Source of the DNA: Buttiauxella sp965119215
GTDB taxonomy: Bacteria; Pseudomonadota; Gammaproteobacteria; Enterobacterales; Enterobacteriaceae
Assembly: GCA_965119215.1 (NCBI GenBank)
Contig: CBCPKK010000005.1
Location: forward strand, 186,001-250,000
Direction of reading: 5' to 3'
DNA: 64,000 nucleotides
A model generated the notes under the pieces. It worked only from the letters and a program-made list of their open reading frames with translations, was not told where the DNA came from and ran no database searches. Made by a program: the position numbers and the translations under genes. Shown piece by piece: positions 45,834 to 54,502 of the stretch (position 1 is its first letter; every line of letters begins with the position of its first letter).

Positions 45834-46637
45834 GTGAAATTACGGACTGGGATGATGGTGTTGCTGGCGGGATTATTGCTGGCAGGTTGTGATCAGAAAA
45901 GTAGTGATGCAAAGCATATCAAAGTAGGCGTGATTAACGGCGCTGAACAGGATGTGGCGGAAGTTGCTAAAAAGGTCGCAAAAGAGAAATACGGTTTGGA
46001 CGTAGAGCTGGTGGGCTTTAGCGGCTCGTTATTACCTAATGATGCCACCAACCACGGCGAGCTGGATGCTAACGTCTTCCAGCATCGCCCGTTCCTTGAG
46101 CAGGACAACAAAGCGCATAACTATCATCTGGTTGCGGTAGGTAACACCTTCGTGTTCCCGATGGCGGGTTACTCGAAAAAAATCAAAACCGTTGATCAGC
46201 TGAAAGACGGCGCGACGGTCGCGATCCCAAATGACCCAACCAACCTGGGCCGCGCGCTTCTGCTTCTGCAAAAAGAAAAGCTGATTACCTTAAAAGACGG
46301 GAAGGGCCTGCTGCCAACTTCGCTGGATATCGCGGAAAACCCGCGTCATCTGAATATTATGGAGCTGGAAGGGGCGCAGTTACCACGCGTGCTGGACGAC
46401 CAGAAAGTGGATGTAGCGATCATCAGCACCACTTACATCCAGCAAACCGGGCTGTCGCCGGTGCATGACAGCGTATTTATCGAAGATAAAAACTCGCCGT
46501 ATGTGAATATTCTGGTGGCGCGTGAAGACAATAAAGATGCGGAGAATGTGAAAGAGTTTCTGCAATCCTATCAGTCGCCTGAAGTTGCCAAAGCGGCCGA
46601 AACCATCTTTAACGGTGGTGCAGTGCCTGGGTGGTAA
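45834..46637 (+). CDS. nlpA: Lipoprotein NlpA, MetQ-family substrate-binding protein
   Basis: A 267-residue lipoprotein of the NLPA/MetQ family. The signal peptide ends in the lipobox LLAGC with Cys19 as the lipidated residue, followed by DQ, so Asp at +2 predicts retention in the inner membrane. HIKVGVINGAEQDVAEVAKKVAK, VPNDPTNLGRALLLLQ and NGGAVPGW follow E. coli NlpA closely. It binds methionine or a similar amino acid in the periplasm; without metN and metI next to it, it is an orphan binding protein, as in E. coli. A strong terminator follows. Confidence 0.9.
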   Translation: MKLRTGMMVLLAGLLLAGCDQKSSDAKHIKVGVINGAEQDVAEVAKKVAKEKYGLDVELVGFSGSLLPNDATNHGELDANVFQHRPFLEQDNKAHNYHLVAVGNTFVFPMAGYSKKIKTVDQLKDGATVAIPNDPTNLGRALLLLQKEKLITLKDGKGLLPTSLDIAENPRHLNIMELEGAQLPRVLDDQKVDVAIISTTYIQQTGLSPVHDSVFIEDKNSPYVNILVAREDNKDAENVKEFLQSYQSPEVAKAAETIFNGGAVPGW

Positions 46638-46654
46638 TACCTTTTTTAGCATCT

Positions 46655-46690
46655 AAAAGCGCTCACATCACGGGGCGCTTTTTTATTTTT
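46655..46690 (+). terminator. Intrinsic terminator after nlpA
   Basis: AAAAGCGC pairs with GCGCTTTT over 8 bases with a 12-base loop and is followed by TTATTTTT. Confidence 0.85.
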
Positions 46691-46932
46691 AAGCCAAAAG
46701 GGTGACGGTCGCTGAACTGGGGCTGCACTATAATGGTTTAACAACTCTGAATATTTCTAAAATCCCGAGCTGTTTCATCGTGTTAAATACCCTTACCCCT
46801 CTGTGGTTTCTCTATTTTTCACATCAAGTGTATGTTAATAGTTACCAATGGTAATTATGTGTAATTTGATTTATTTATCCATGTTATTACAGGTGCATTC
46901 GTAGGCAGACAATCTCCAACGGAATGATAAAC

Positions 46933-47385
46933 ATGAAAAAAATTATTGGTTTTGCTGTTTCGCTCACGCTGCTCTCCGGTTCAGCTTTTGCCGCCTCCGC
47001 TCCAGATTGTGTGAAAGTTGATAAAGCGCAAATCGAAGGGTTGTTTGATAAGTGGAACGAATCGTTGAAGACGGGTAATGCGAAGACGGTTTCTGAAAAC
47101 TATCTAAGCGATGCGGTTTTACTCCCAACTGTATCCAATAAAGCCCGTTTGACCGACGCCGAACGCGTTGACTATTTTGAGCATTTCCTCGAGAAAAAAC
47201 CGACCGGGAAAATTGATACCCGCACTATTCGACTGGGCTGTAATAAAGCCATCGACACCGGTACCTACACCTTCACCTTTGCGGATAAATCTACCGTTTC
47301 AGCGCGTTATACCTTCACTTACGCATGGGATGGTAAAGACTGGAAAATCTCCACCCACCACTCTTCTGCAATGCCTGAAGGTTAA
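46933..47385 (+). CDS. Exported SnoaL-like / DUF4440-type protein
   Basis: A 150-residue protein with a signal peptide (KKIIGFAVSLTLLSGSAFAAS) and a single SnoaL-like (NTF2-fold, SgcJ/EcaC or CaMKII-association type) domain: LFDKWNESLKTGNAKTVSENY, VLLPTVSNK, and the C-terminal YTFTYAWDGKDWKISTHHSS. Two cysteines in the mature part (CVKVDK and LGCNKA) could form a disulphide in the periplasm. Enzymatic activity is not evident. The ATG at 46933 starts directly with the signal peptide and is preferred to 46924. Flanked by terminators, it is probably monocistronic. Confidence 0.8.
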   Translation: MKKIIGFAVSLTLLSGSAFAASAPDCVKVDKAQIEGLFDKWNESLKTGNAKTVSENYLSDAVLLPTVSNKARLTDAERVDYFEHFLEKKPTGKIDTRTIRLGCNKAIDTGTYTFTFADKSTVSARYTFTYAWDGKDWKISTHHSSAMPEG

Positions 47386-47394
47386 TAATAAAAA

Positions 47395-47420
47395 AACCGG
47401 CTGCTGGGCCGGTTAAAATA
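47395..47420 (+). terminator. Intrinsic terminator after the SnoaL-like gene
   Basis: AACCGGC/GCCGGTT stem followed by AAAATAGG. A-rich on the left side, so it may also serve the convergent large gene at 47475. Confidence 0.7.
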
Positions 47421-47474
47421 GGACAAACGTTTTTCACAGGGGAGTGCGTTTACCTGCATCCCCTACAAATTATT

Positions 47475-50400
47475 CTAATAGCTGTGGTGTTCTGGCTGAT
47501 GTAACAGATGGTCTATTGAAGGTGATAACGCCGCATGATGTTCATATCCCGCCGTTGATGCCATAACCGGAGCCGGTGCTACCGGCACGTTAAGTGCGTT
47601 ACTGTGGTGATCATCCGCCACAATCAGTTGGCTAACATCATCGCTACCTTTTTCGAGTTCCGTCGCTAAAGCGCTGAGATCTATTTTATCCGCCTCATGA
47701 CTATGTGTAATAGCGGCATCCGCACTTTTACCTTGATTCACTTTGCCTGCATGCAGCAGGGTATCCATATTGAGATCGTTATTCTCATGATTGCCGAGAA
47801 TGCTCGCAGAATATTTGTGATGCACATCGGGTACGTTGTGAGCAGCAGCAAGATCGGCTGCATGATGTTGCGCTGAATTATCGTCAGCAGCAGGCGCCGG
47901 AGGCGGAGCCGGGTCATGATGCTCATAAGTGCCGTGGCCGGTAATAATCGGTTTATCATCACCATGAACGCGTATCGTAATATGATCGTCCCATCTTGAT
48001 CCGTGTCCTGAACCGTCGATAACATATTTCCCGTCATCCCCAACGGTATAAACAACTTTATCCCCGTCCATAATTTCAGTGCCTTTAGGCAACCCTTCAA
48101 GCGTTATTTTGCTTAAAGAATCTGATGTATTATCGTCAGTCAGCGTTGCGGTGACATCGATAATATAATCGTGTGCGGCAGGGGGCGGTGTAACGTGTTT
48201 AAGCGTTGTATCGGCATCTGATGCGATATGCGTTTTACCATCACCAAAAATCACGCCTTCAATCTGATTACTGCTTTGCCCAAAGTACGAACCATGTTGC
48301 CCATCAGCATTGGTGTAGGTAACTTTGACGCCATCGAGAGTGTTGACGTTGTGATTACGGTTATCGGTTTGATGCGAAGCCTCTGGCGTGACACCGGCTT
48401 CCGTCTGCACAAAAATATAATCTTTATGGCTGTCGGCACCGCCTTGTGGCTGGGTATTACCATGCACAGAATCCAGATCCCGGTGGTTGCCATCCTGGAT
48501 ATAGCCACTGCCTTTATGCACCACGAATACGTCAGAATAAGAACTATCGCCACCCGGATTACCGTTGGAATAATGCATTATCTGATGATCAGGATCGGCA
48601 CAGGTAGGCTCTTTATCACCTTCGCTTAACCAGATGCGAACGTCCTTTCCAATAGCGACAATTTTGCCATCCTTCACATCGAATCCATCTGGGGCCTCAC
48701 TCCCCCCGTTAACTTTGATGACATCAGATCCTGATGTATCCGGTGGGACTTCGCGCAGATCAATATTGACATCCACATGAGCGGTATGCGTTGCAGGAGT
48801 CAGAACGCTGGCTGGGACTGTGTGTGTTGCCGGCGTCAGAACGCTGGCCGGAACGGTATGTGTTGCTGGTGCCAGAACACTGGCTGGAACGGTGTGCGTT
48901 GCCGGTGTCAGAACGCTGGCCGGAACGGTATGTGTTGCTGGTGTCAGAACGCTGGCCGGAATCGTATGTGTTGCCGGCTCTGCCGGAGTCAGCTGGGTGA
49001 GCGGCATTGGCGGTTCAGCCGGAGTCAGCTGGGTGAGCGGCGTTGGTGGTTCTGCCGGAATCAGCTGAGTGAGCGGCGTTGGTGGCTCAGCCGGAGTCAG
49101 CTGGGTCAACGGTGTTGGTGGCTCTGCCGGGATTAGTTGAGTGAGCAGTGTTGGCGGCTCTGCCGGAATCATCTGAGTGAGCGGCATTGGTGGCTCTGCC
49201 GGAGTCAGCTGGGTCAACGGCATTGGCGGTTCAGCCGGAGTCAGCTGGGTGAGCGGCATTGGCGGTTCAGCCGGAGTCAGCTGAGTGAGTGGCGTTGGCG
49301 GTTCAGCCGGAGTCAGCTGGGTGAGCGGCATTGGCGGTTCAGCCGGAGTCAGCGGGGTGAGCGGCGTTGGTGGCTCAGCCGGAGTCAGCTGGGTGAGCGG
49401 CATTGGCGGTTCAGCCGGAGTCAGCTGGGTGAGCGGCATTGGCGGTTCAGCCGGAGTCAGCTGAGTGAGCGGCATTGGTGGCTCTGCCGGGATCAGTTGA
49501 GTGAGCGGTGTTGGTGGCTCAGCCGGAGTCAGCTGGGTCAGCTGTGTTGGTGGTTCAGCTGGAATTAGCTGGGTGAGCGGCGCAGGCGATTCCGCAGGGA
49601 TCAACTGAGTCAGAGGTGCAGGTGGTTCAGCCGGAGTCAGTTGAGAGAGCGGCGTTGGTGGTTCAGCCGGAGTCAATTGGGTGAACGGTGTTGGTGGCTC
49701 TGCCGGAGTCAGCTGGGTGAGCGGCGTTGGTGGTTCTGCCGGAGTCAGTTGAGTGATCGGTGTTGGTGGCTCTGCCGGGATCAGTTGAGTGAGCGGTGTT
49801 GGCGGCTCTGCCGGAGTCAACTGGGTCAAAGGTGTTGGCGGTTCTGCCGGAGTCAGCTGGGTGAGCGGTGTTGGCGGTTCAGCCGGAATCAGCTGAGTGA
49901 GCGGTGTTGGCAGCTCTGCCGGAGTCAATTGGGTGAGCGGTGTTGGCGGCTCTGCCGGAGTCAACTGGGTCAAAGGTGTTGGCGGTTCTGCCGGAGTCAG
50001 CTGGGTGAGCGACATTGGCGGTTCAGCCGGAGTCAGCTGAGTGAGCGGCATTGGTGGCTCTGCCGGAGTCAGCTGAGTGAGCGGTGTTGGTGGTTCAGCC
50101 GGAGTCAGCTGGGTGAGCGGCATTGGCGGTTCTGCCGGAGTCAGCTGGGTGAGCGACATTGGCGGTTCAGCCGGAGTCAGCTGAGTGAACGGCATTGGTG
50201 GTTCTGCCGGAGTCAGCTGGGTCAACGGTGTTGGTGGCTCTGCCGGAGTCAGCTGGGTCAGTGGCGTTGGCGGTTCAGCCGGAGTCAGCTGGGTGAGCGG
50301 CATTGGTGGTTCAGCCGGAACCAGTTGGGTCAGCGGTGTTGGCGGTTCAGCCGGAGTCAGCTTAGAGAGCGGCATTGGTGGTTCAGCCGGAATCAGTTCG

Positions 50401-51017
50401 GTCAGCGGAACAGTATTTGTCGCCGGGGTTAGCTCGGTAAACGCGACAGTCTGCGTCGCCACGACGAGATCGGTCGCCGTAATATTTTCCGTCGCTATCG
50501 GGTCTTGAGCGTTATTTTCTGGATTTCGGGCGTCATGAACCGGGGGATTGAATGTATCAAAATGGATAATGTCTGGAGCGGTTGAACCTGGCCCTGCTGT
50601 TGGAAACCCTGCGGTTGGTGAGATTATCTGTCCGGTTAAATCTAACTGAACAAGAGTGTGTCCACCGCCGCCGCCTTCAATATTCACTGGGGGTTCATTA
50701 CCCGCAGCCGTTGCTTCTAATGTGTGCGTGGGGTCAGCACCATCGGCAATTGCCTTTTGTGCGGATGCGATATCCAGGGTGTTGTGCTCTGCGCTATTTA
50801 CCGCGTGCAGGCCCTGTTCAGTCCAGTGGCTATTACGCCCGAGGTCAAGAGTTTTACCATCAGGTAGAGAGACGCTAACCGCTCCGCTGTCTCCGGTGAC
50901 AATTTCTTCACCGCTGTAGATCCTGTCACCTTCTTTTAAGAGACGTTGCGAGCCGTCTGCTTCGACTACATAAACCTGACCGATGACTGCTCGAATTACC
51001 CCGAGTAAATTACTCAC
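47475..51017 (-). CDS. Retention-module surface protein with long Pro-rich repeat stalk
   Basis: An 1180-residue protein. Residues 1-110 are the N-terminal retention/BapA-prefix-like module of LapA-type adhesins (GVIRAVIGQVYVVEADGSQ, GDRIYSGEEIVTGDSGAVSVSLPDG). Residues about 190-790 are a stalk of some 40 copies of TPAEPPTPLTQL plus about six of TPATHTVPASVL. A C-terminal part follows with Asp/Gly/His-rich beta-sandwich-like sequence and, near the end, EADKIDLSALATEL, a segment typical of C-termini exported by type I secretion. There is no Sec signal peptide. Start is GTG with GAGGG upstream. No type I secretion genes or LapD/LapG-type control genes are in the window. It is probably a cell-surface or biofilm protein tethered in the outer-membrane exporter. 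Confidence 0.8.
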   Translation of the reverse strand: MSNLLGVIRAVIGQVYVVEADGSQRLLKEGDRIYSGEEIVTGDSGAVSVSLPDGKTLDLGRNSHWTEQGLHAVNSAEHNTLDIASAQKAIADGADPTHTLEATAAGNEPPVNIEGGGGGHTLVQLDLTGQIISPTAGFPTAGPGSTAPDIIHFDTFNPPVHDARNPENNAQDPIATENITATDLVVATQTVAFTELTPATNTVPLTELIPAEPPMPLSKLTPAEPPTPLTQLVPAEPPMPLTQLTPAEPPTPLTQLTPAEPPTPLTQLTPAEPPMPFTQLTPAEPPMSLTQLTPAEPPMPLTQLTPAEPPTPLTQLTPAEPPMPLTQLTPAEPPMSLTQLTPAEPPTPLTQLTPAEPPTPLTQLTPAELPTPLTQLIPAEPPTPLTQLTPAEPPTPLTQLTPAEPPTPLTQLIPAEPPTPITQLTPAEPPTPLTQLTPAEPPTPFTQLTPAEPPTPLSQLTPAEPPAPLTQLIPAESPAPLTQLIPAEPPTQLTQLTPAEPPTPLTQLIPAEPPMPLTQLTPAEPPMPLTQLTPAEPPMPLTQLTPAEPPTPLTPLTPAEPPMPLTQLTPAEPPTPLTQLTPAEPPMPLTQLTPAEPPMPLTQLTPAEPPMPLTQMIPAEPPTLLTQLIPAEPPTPLTQLTPAEPPTPLTQLIPAEPPTPLTQLTPAEPPMPLTQLTPAEPATHTIPASVLTPATHTVPASVLTPATHTVPASVLAPATHTVPASVLTPATHTVPASVLTPATHTAHVDVNIDLREVPPDTSGSDVIKVNGGSEAPDGFDVKDGKIVAIGKDVRIWLSEGDKEPTCADPDHQIMHYSNGNPGGDSSYSDVFVVHKGSGYIQDGNHRDLDSVHGNTQPQGGADSHKDYIFVQTEAGVTPEASHQTDNRNHNVNTLDGVKVTYTNADGQHGSYFGQSSNQIEGVIFGDGKTHIASDADTTLKHVTPPPAAHDYIIDVTATLTDDNTSDSLSKITLEGLPKGTEIMDGDKVVYTVGDDGKYVIDGSGHGSRWDDHITIRVHGDDKPIITGHGTYEHHDPAPPPAPAADDNSAQHHAADLAAAHNVPDVHHKYSASILGNHENNDLNMDTLLHAGKVNQGKSADAAITHSHEADKIDLSALATELEKGSDDVSQLIVADDHHSNALNVPVAPAPVMASTAGYEHHAALSPSIDHLLHQPEHHSY
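48780..50410. repeat. 36-bp coding tandem repeats
   Basis: About 45 imperfect copies of a 36-base unit encoding TPAEPPTPLTQL or TPATHTVPASVL on the minus strand. On the plus strand the unit reads GGCGTTGGTGGTTCAGCC and so on. Copies differ mostly at synonymous sites and at T/M, T/I and L/F codons. The array is likely to vary in copy number between strains and may be miscounted in short-read assemblies. Confidence 0.9.
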
Positions 51018-51362
51018 AGAACCCTCTCTGAATATTGTTATTTTTATAAATGCATAAATTAACTAAAAAGTTAATGGCATCATTATTTCACTCGAAAAAC
51101 ATCACCAGTAATACCCATTAATGGACATTGTTTTCTGGTGCGTATTTATAATTATTGAAGTGAAATAGCTACTGGTGTTGTTGCCAAAGATATGGCTGAG
51201 CGCTAAATATAATAAAAAGACAGTGGGAATGAAATGCTTTCTACCAAATATTTAGTTAAGGTTTTGAATGAAGGTTTTAAACTGGACCAGTTAATACAAA
51301 TTAATGACTGCCGACTGATTTGTTAATTTGTATTATGGTTTATGTTAAGCACCGTTGCGGTT
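51018..51362 (-). other. Upstream region of the retention-module gene
   Basis: 345 AT-rich bases without an ORF, which must contain the promoter of the large surface-protein gene on the minus strand. No operator, RNA gene or repeat was recognised. Confidence 0.4.
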
Positions 51363-52256
51363 TTATTCAGAATAACGTAGTGCGTCAATCATGAGCGCAA
51401 AAGCGGGTGGGTGCTGTTTGCGGCTCGGGTAGTAAAGGTAATAACCCGGGAAGGATGGGCACCAATCTTCCAGAATTTGAATCAGTTCCCCGGATTTCAC
51501 GAAGTCCTGAATTGTATCTTCTGGTACACAGGCAATACCAAATCCTGACAGCACCGCATCTATTCTTTCTGATAGCCGATTAAACGTTAGCTGCCCTTCA
51601 ACCCTGACACGCAGCGGTTTGCCTTCTCGCTCAAACTCCCAGTGATACAAGCCGCCAGCGGTGGGTAAACGCATGTTGATACAGCGATGGTTCTGCAATT
51701 CATGCGGTGTTTGGGGCAACCTACTTTCTGCGAAATAGGCAGGCGCACCGACGATTGCCATGCGCATATCCGGCCCGATTTTCACGGCCACCATATCTTT
51801 ATCGACACTTTCACCCAGGCGTATACCCGCATCGAAGCGGCCATCTACGATATTAACGAAACCATTATCAACGACTAATTCGACATTAATTTCCGGGTAT
51901 TCCCGTAAAAATGGTTTTAGTTTTGGCCACACCAGGTTACGTGCTGAGTGCTCCCCCGCCGAGAGCCGTATATTGCCTGATGCGGTGCCGTTCAATTGAA
52001 TAAGGGATTCCATCTCTTGCTCAAGATCGGCAAGGCGAGGTTCAAGGCAGGCAATAATTCTTTCGCCCGCTTCTGTAGGGGCGACGCTGCGGGTAGTTCG
52101 GGTCAAAAGGCGTAAGTTTAAACGTTGCTCTAGTGCTTTCATGGCGTGGCTGAGTGCTGATTGCGAAACGCCCAGTTTTCCCGCCGCTTTGGTAAAACTT
52201 CGCTCTCTCGCCACAACAAGAAAGATCTGTAATTCATTGAAGTTTTCTTTAAGCAT
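51363..52256 (-). CDS. LysR-family regulator
   Basis: A 297-residue LysR-type regulator: N-terminal winged HTH (FLVVARERSFTKAAGKLGVSQSALSHAMKALE) followed by the DNA-binding-domain end RTTRSVAPTEAGE and a substrate-binding domain with DAGIRLGESVDKDMVAVKI. The wording is that of the common enterobacterial LysR group controlling small oxidoreductase genes. The ATG at 52256 has AAGGA 8 bases before it and is preferred to 52283. It diverges from the SDR gene at 52397, which it probably regulates. Confidence 0.9.
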   Translation of the reverse strand: MLKENFNELQIFLVVARERSFTKAAGKLGVSQSALSHAMKALEQRLNLRLLTRTTRSVAPTEAGERIIACLEPRLADLEQEMESLIQLNGTASGNIRLSAGEHSARNLVWPKLKPFLREYPEINVELVVDNGFVNIVDGRFDAGIRLGESVDKDMVAVKIGPDMRMAIVGAPAYFAESRLPQTPHELQNHRCINMRLPTAGGLYHWEFEREGKPLRVRVEGQLTFNRLSERIDAVLSGFGIACVPEDTIQDFVKSGELIQILEDWCPSFPGYYLYYPSRKQHPPAFALMIDALRYSE

Positions 52257-52396
52257 TGGGTTTTCCTTATTAAGCACGACCACTGCACTTATGAAAGCAG
52301 TTCATAGACGCAATCATTTTAGCCCCATTACTGAGATTAATGGCAATGGTTATCCTGTATTCATCGTAAGTTTTTAATTTAAACAAAAGGCTTTCT

Positions 52397-53158
52397 ATGA
52401 AAATCCTTATTGCAGGGGCAACCGGTAGTGTTGGTCTTCATGTTGTGAAAACGGCAATTGAAATGGGGCATCAGCCCAGAGCGTTAGTCAGAAACCGCCA
52501 GAAAGCTAAATGGTTACCTCGTGGTACAGACGTTTTCTATGGTGATGTTTCAATGCCTGAAACATTAATGGACGTGGTGAAAGATATCGACGCCGTGATT
52601 TTCACTCTGGGCTCTGATGAGCAGGGGCGTATTGGTGCCCGAGCAATTGATTACGGTGGTGTGCGCAACATTATTAAGGCGCTTAACGGTACGCGTGTCC
52701 GAATTGCGCTAATGACGACAATAGGCGTTACCGAAAGGCTCGGAACATGGAACCAGCGTACAGAAGTACATGACTGGAAACGGCGCGCCGAACGCCTGCT
52801 TCGGGCAAGCGGCCTTCCTTACACCATCGTCAGGCCGGGGTGGTTTGACGATGAGCATAAATTGCTCCTGCTCCAGGGTGACCGCAGGCATGCCGGAACA
52901 CCGGAAGACGGTGTTATTTCACGGGAACAAATTGCCCGCGTATTGGTATCAGCACTAACTAATGATGCCGCAAAAAATAAAACGTTTGAGCTGGTGGCTG
53001 AACGCGGAGAAGAACAAGCGGATCTCACACCTCTGTTTGAGGCATTACAAATGGATAATCCTAAAAACGTAGATGGTATTTTGGATATGAATAATATGTC
53101 GCTTGCCGATGAGCCTGATTGTATTGTCAGTGAATTGAATGCGCTGAGCTATTCCTGA
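52397..53158 (+). CDS. NAD(P)-binding atypical SDR oxidoreductase
   Basis: A 253-residue protein with an N-terminal Rossmann motif GATGSVGLHVV and the atypical SDR (NAD(P)H-binding, YtfG/NmrA-like) features GDVSMPETL, RRAERLLRASGLPYTIVRPGWF. It probably reduces a quinone or carbonyl compound, or senses the redox state of NAD(P). The catalytic YxxxK tetrad of classical SDRs is not evident. It diverges from a LysR gene 140 bases away, the usual pairing for inducible oxidoreductases. A decayed LysR fragment follows directly. Confidence 0.85.
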   Translation: MKILIAGATGSVGLHVVKTAIEMGHQPRALVRNRQKAKWLPRGTDVFYGDVSMPETLMDVVKDIDAVIFTLGSDEQGRIGARAIDYGGVRNIIKALNGTRVRIALMTTIGVTERLGTWNQRTEVHDWKRRAERLLRASGLPYTIVRPGWFDDEHKLLLLQGDRRHAGTPEDGVISREQIARVLVSALTNDAAKNKTFELVAERGEEQADLTPLFEALQMDNPKNVDGILDMNNMSLADEPDCIVSELNALSYS

Positions 53159-53165
53159 ACTATAC

Positions 53166-53366
53166 GTCCCAGGTTCCTGGTGGGATGTGAAGCGTGATGT
53201 GGAGCAGGGGCGACTGACAGTGCTGTTTTCAGAGAGTTTTATTAGTTTCAGCCGTCATGACAAAAAGCAGATCGGCCTACAGTTTTTTTACCCGCAGCGG
53301 CGTTTTCAGCCTTTGCAGGTGACTGCATTTAGCGAGTTTTTCATCAACTGCCTGGATAATGAATAG
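53166..53366 (+). pseudogene. LysR regulator, C-terminal fragment
   Basis: An open frame of 66 codons without a start reads VPGSWWDVKRDVEQGRLTVLF and ends FSEFFINCLDNE; the middle has LQFFYPQRRFQPLQVTAF. This is the pattern of the last third of a LysR effector domain (bypass of WDV-DVEQGRL, YP-RR--P-KV-AF--F). No HTH remains. It starts 8 bases after the SDR stop codon, so a deletion or insertion joined it here. Confidence 0.7.
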
Positions 53367-53453
53367 CGGATTCAGAACTGTTTTGTTTAGATAAATAAAA
53401 CAATAAATTCTCTTTCTTCTTCATCCGTCTAAATTATTTATCCGAATTTGATA

Positions 53454-53909
53454 TCAGGGTATTCGCTGGCAATGCTTGCGCATGCGCTTTATCGTTAAGT
53501 CCCACTCATGGATGCGCTCATCAAGGATCTTTTGTTGGGTTTGAATCTTGCTCGTAATTTCTGCACTGCCCTTCTGGCACTGTGGGTGTAATTTGCTGCA
53601 AATACTGGATTGTTCCAACGATCTCCGATTTCCGTGCATTGTTCTGGAATGCAGAAACCACACGTACTGCCTCAACAATTTCCGTCAAATTTTGGCTGAT
53701 ATCAGCCAGATGTTTTTGTGCCAGCACTGCAGAGGCAATGTTCAATAACACACCGGCATTCACAAGTTGAATGAATTTGTCAGGATATTGAAAAACCAAA
53801 CTTGCCAGTGTTGGCTATGTAATCGATCAGCAGATCAATATCGCCTTTATCCGCGTTCAGCAGTAGTGTAACCAGAGCCTCATCACCCTGGATATCTATC
53901 TCGCTCATG
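53454..53909 (-). pseudogene. Decayed gene of unknown family with two frameshifts
   Basis: Reading on the minus strand, an ATG at 53909 opens MSEIDIQGDEALVTLLLN and continues to NTGK near 53800, then stops. The sequence goes on in the next frame with VFQYPDKFIQLVNAGVLLNIAS to LQQITPTVPEG near 53570, and returns in a third frame with SAEITSKIQTQQKILDERIHEW to a stop at 53454. Together these would give about 150 residues, mostly helical with a C-terminal coiled coil. I do not recognise the family. Two separate frameshifts argue for decay rather than a sequencing error. Confidence 0.6.
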
Positions 53910-53943
53910 AAAATTTCTCTGCGATGTTCATAGCCGTAAGCCA

Positions 53944-54105
53944 TTAAAATCCACGTATTCCATCAATAAACGTATCAATTACACAGCGTATTCGTTCATG
54001 GACGCGTGTGCGGACCGTTTTACGTTCCAAAAATTTCGGCGGCCAGGTGAGAGTATCGGCAACTTGATCTTCGCATGGGGGTATCTCATTTCATTGAACG
54101 GGCAT
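53944..54105 (-). pseudogene. Short decayed ORF upstream of the previous pseudogene
   Basis: On the minus strand a frame begins MPVQ, meets TGA at codon 5, then runs NEIPPCEDQVADTLTWPPKF to RCVIDTFIDGIRGF and stop. It lies 35 bases upstream of the decayed gene above and in the same direction, so both could be relics of one small operon. Family not recognised. Confidence 0.4.
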
Positions 54106-54239
54106 CTACCCCAAAATGTACCCCCGCATGGGCGTAGATTTTAATAGATGATAGAAGACGTTGAAATACAGATTTAGGGCTATGTTACTTGATTTTATGG
54201 GGTTTTGTAGACTTGGGAAGACGGTAGGAGAAGCGAAAA
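54106..54239. other. Stretch between decayed genes and tRNA-Arg
   Basis: No gene, and no recognisable integrase remnant or copy of the tRNA 3' end, was seen here, although tRNA-Arg(UCU) is a common integration site in enterobacteria. Confidence 0.4.
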
Positions 54240-54316
54240 TGGTACGCCCTACAGGGCTCGAACCTGTGACCTACGGCTTAGAAGGCCGTTGCTCTATCCA
54301 ACTGAGCTAAGGGCGC
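54240..54316 (-). tRNA. argU: tRNA-Arg (anticodon UCU)
   Basis: 77 bases on the minus strand fold as a complete cloverleaf: acceptor GCGCCCT/AGGGCGT with a G-U first pair, D arm TAGCTCAGTTGGATAGAGC, anticodon arm ACGGC-CTTCTAA-GCCGT with anticodon TCT, T arm ACAGG-TTCGAGC-CCTGT, and encoded CCA. In E. coli argU lies near folD as well; it reads the rare AGA codon and is a known prophage integration site (DLP12). Confidence 0.95.
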
Positions 54317-54502
54317 ACTGAATCCCTTTCGGGAGCATTGCGGACTCGGATTATACGGTCAGTACCTTTCTAGTCAATGGCTTTTCAGTTACCTGCGCGA
54401 GAATTGAGCATAATCGCTAACAATGCCTGACAGCGAGCCGCGCTTCTGACAAAATAGAAACAATCCCCTCCCTTTTTGATTACAGACGGAATCCTCTGAC
54501 TG

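Noticed and set aside
48780..50410. CRISPR-like array (36-base repeats)
   Set aside because: Repeats follow each other directly without unique spacers, vary in sequence, and encode protein. No cas genes are present.
48777..50508. Long plus-strand ORFs full of SQLGERHWRFSR-type repeats
   Set aside because: They are antisense shadows of the 36-base coding repeats of the minus-strand surface protein; a repeat unit divisible by three keeps all frames open. The minus-strand protein has recognisable end domains and a ribosome-binding site.
54106..54239. Prophage attachment repeat or integrase remnant beside tRNA-Arg
   Set aside because: No direct copy of the tRNA 3' end and no integrase-like reading frame could be found in the neighbouring sequence.
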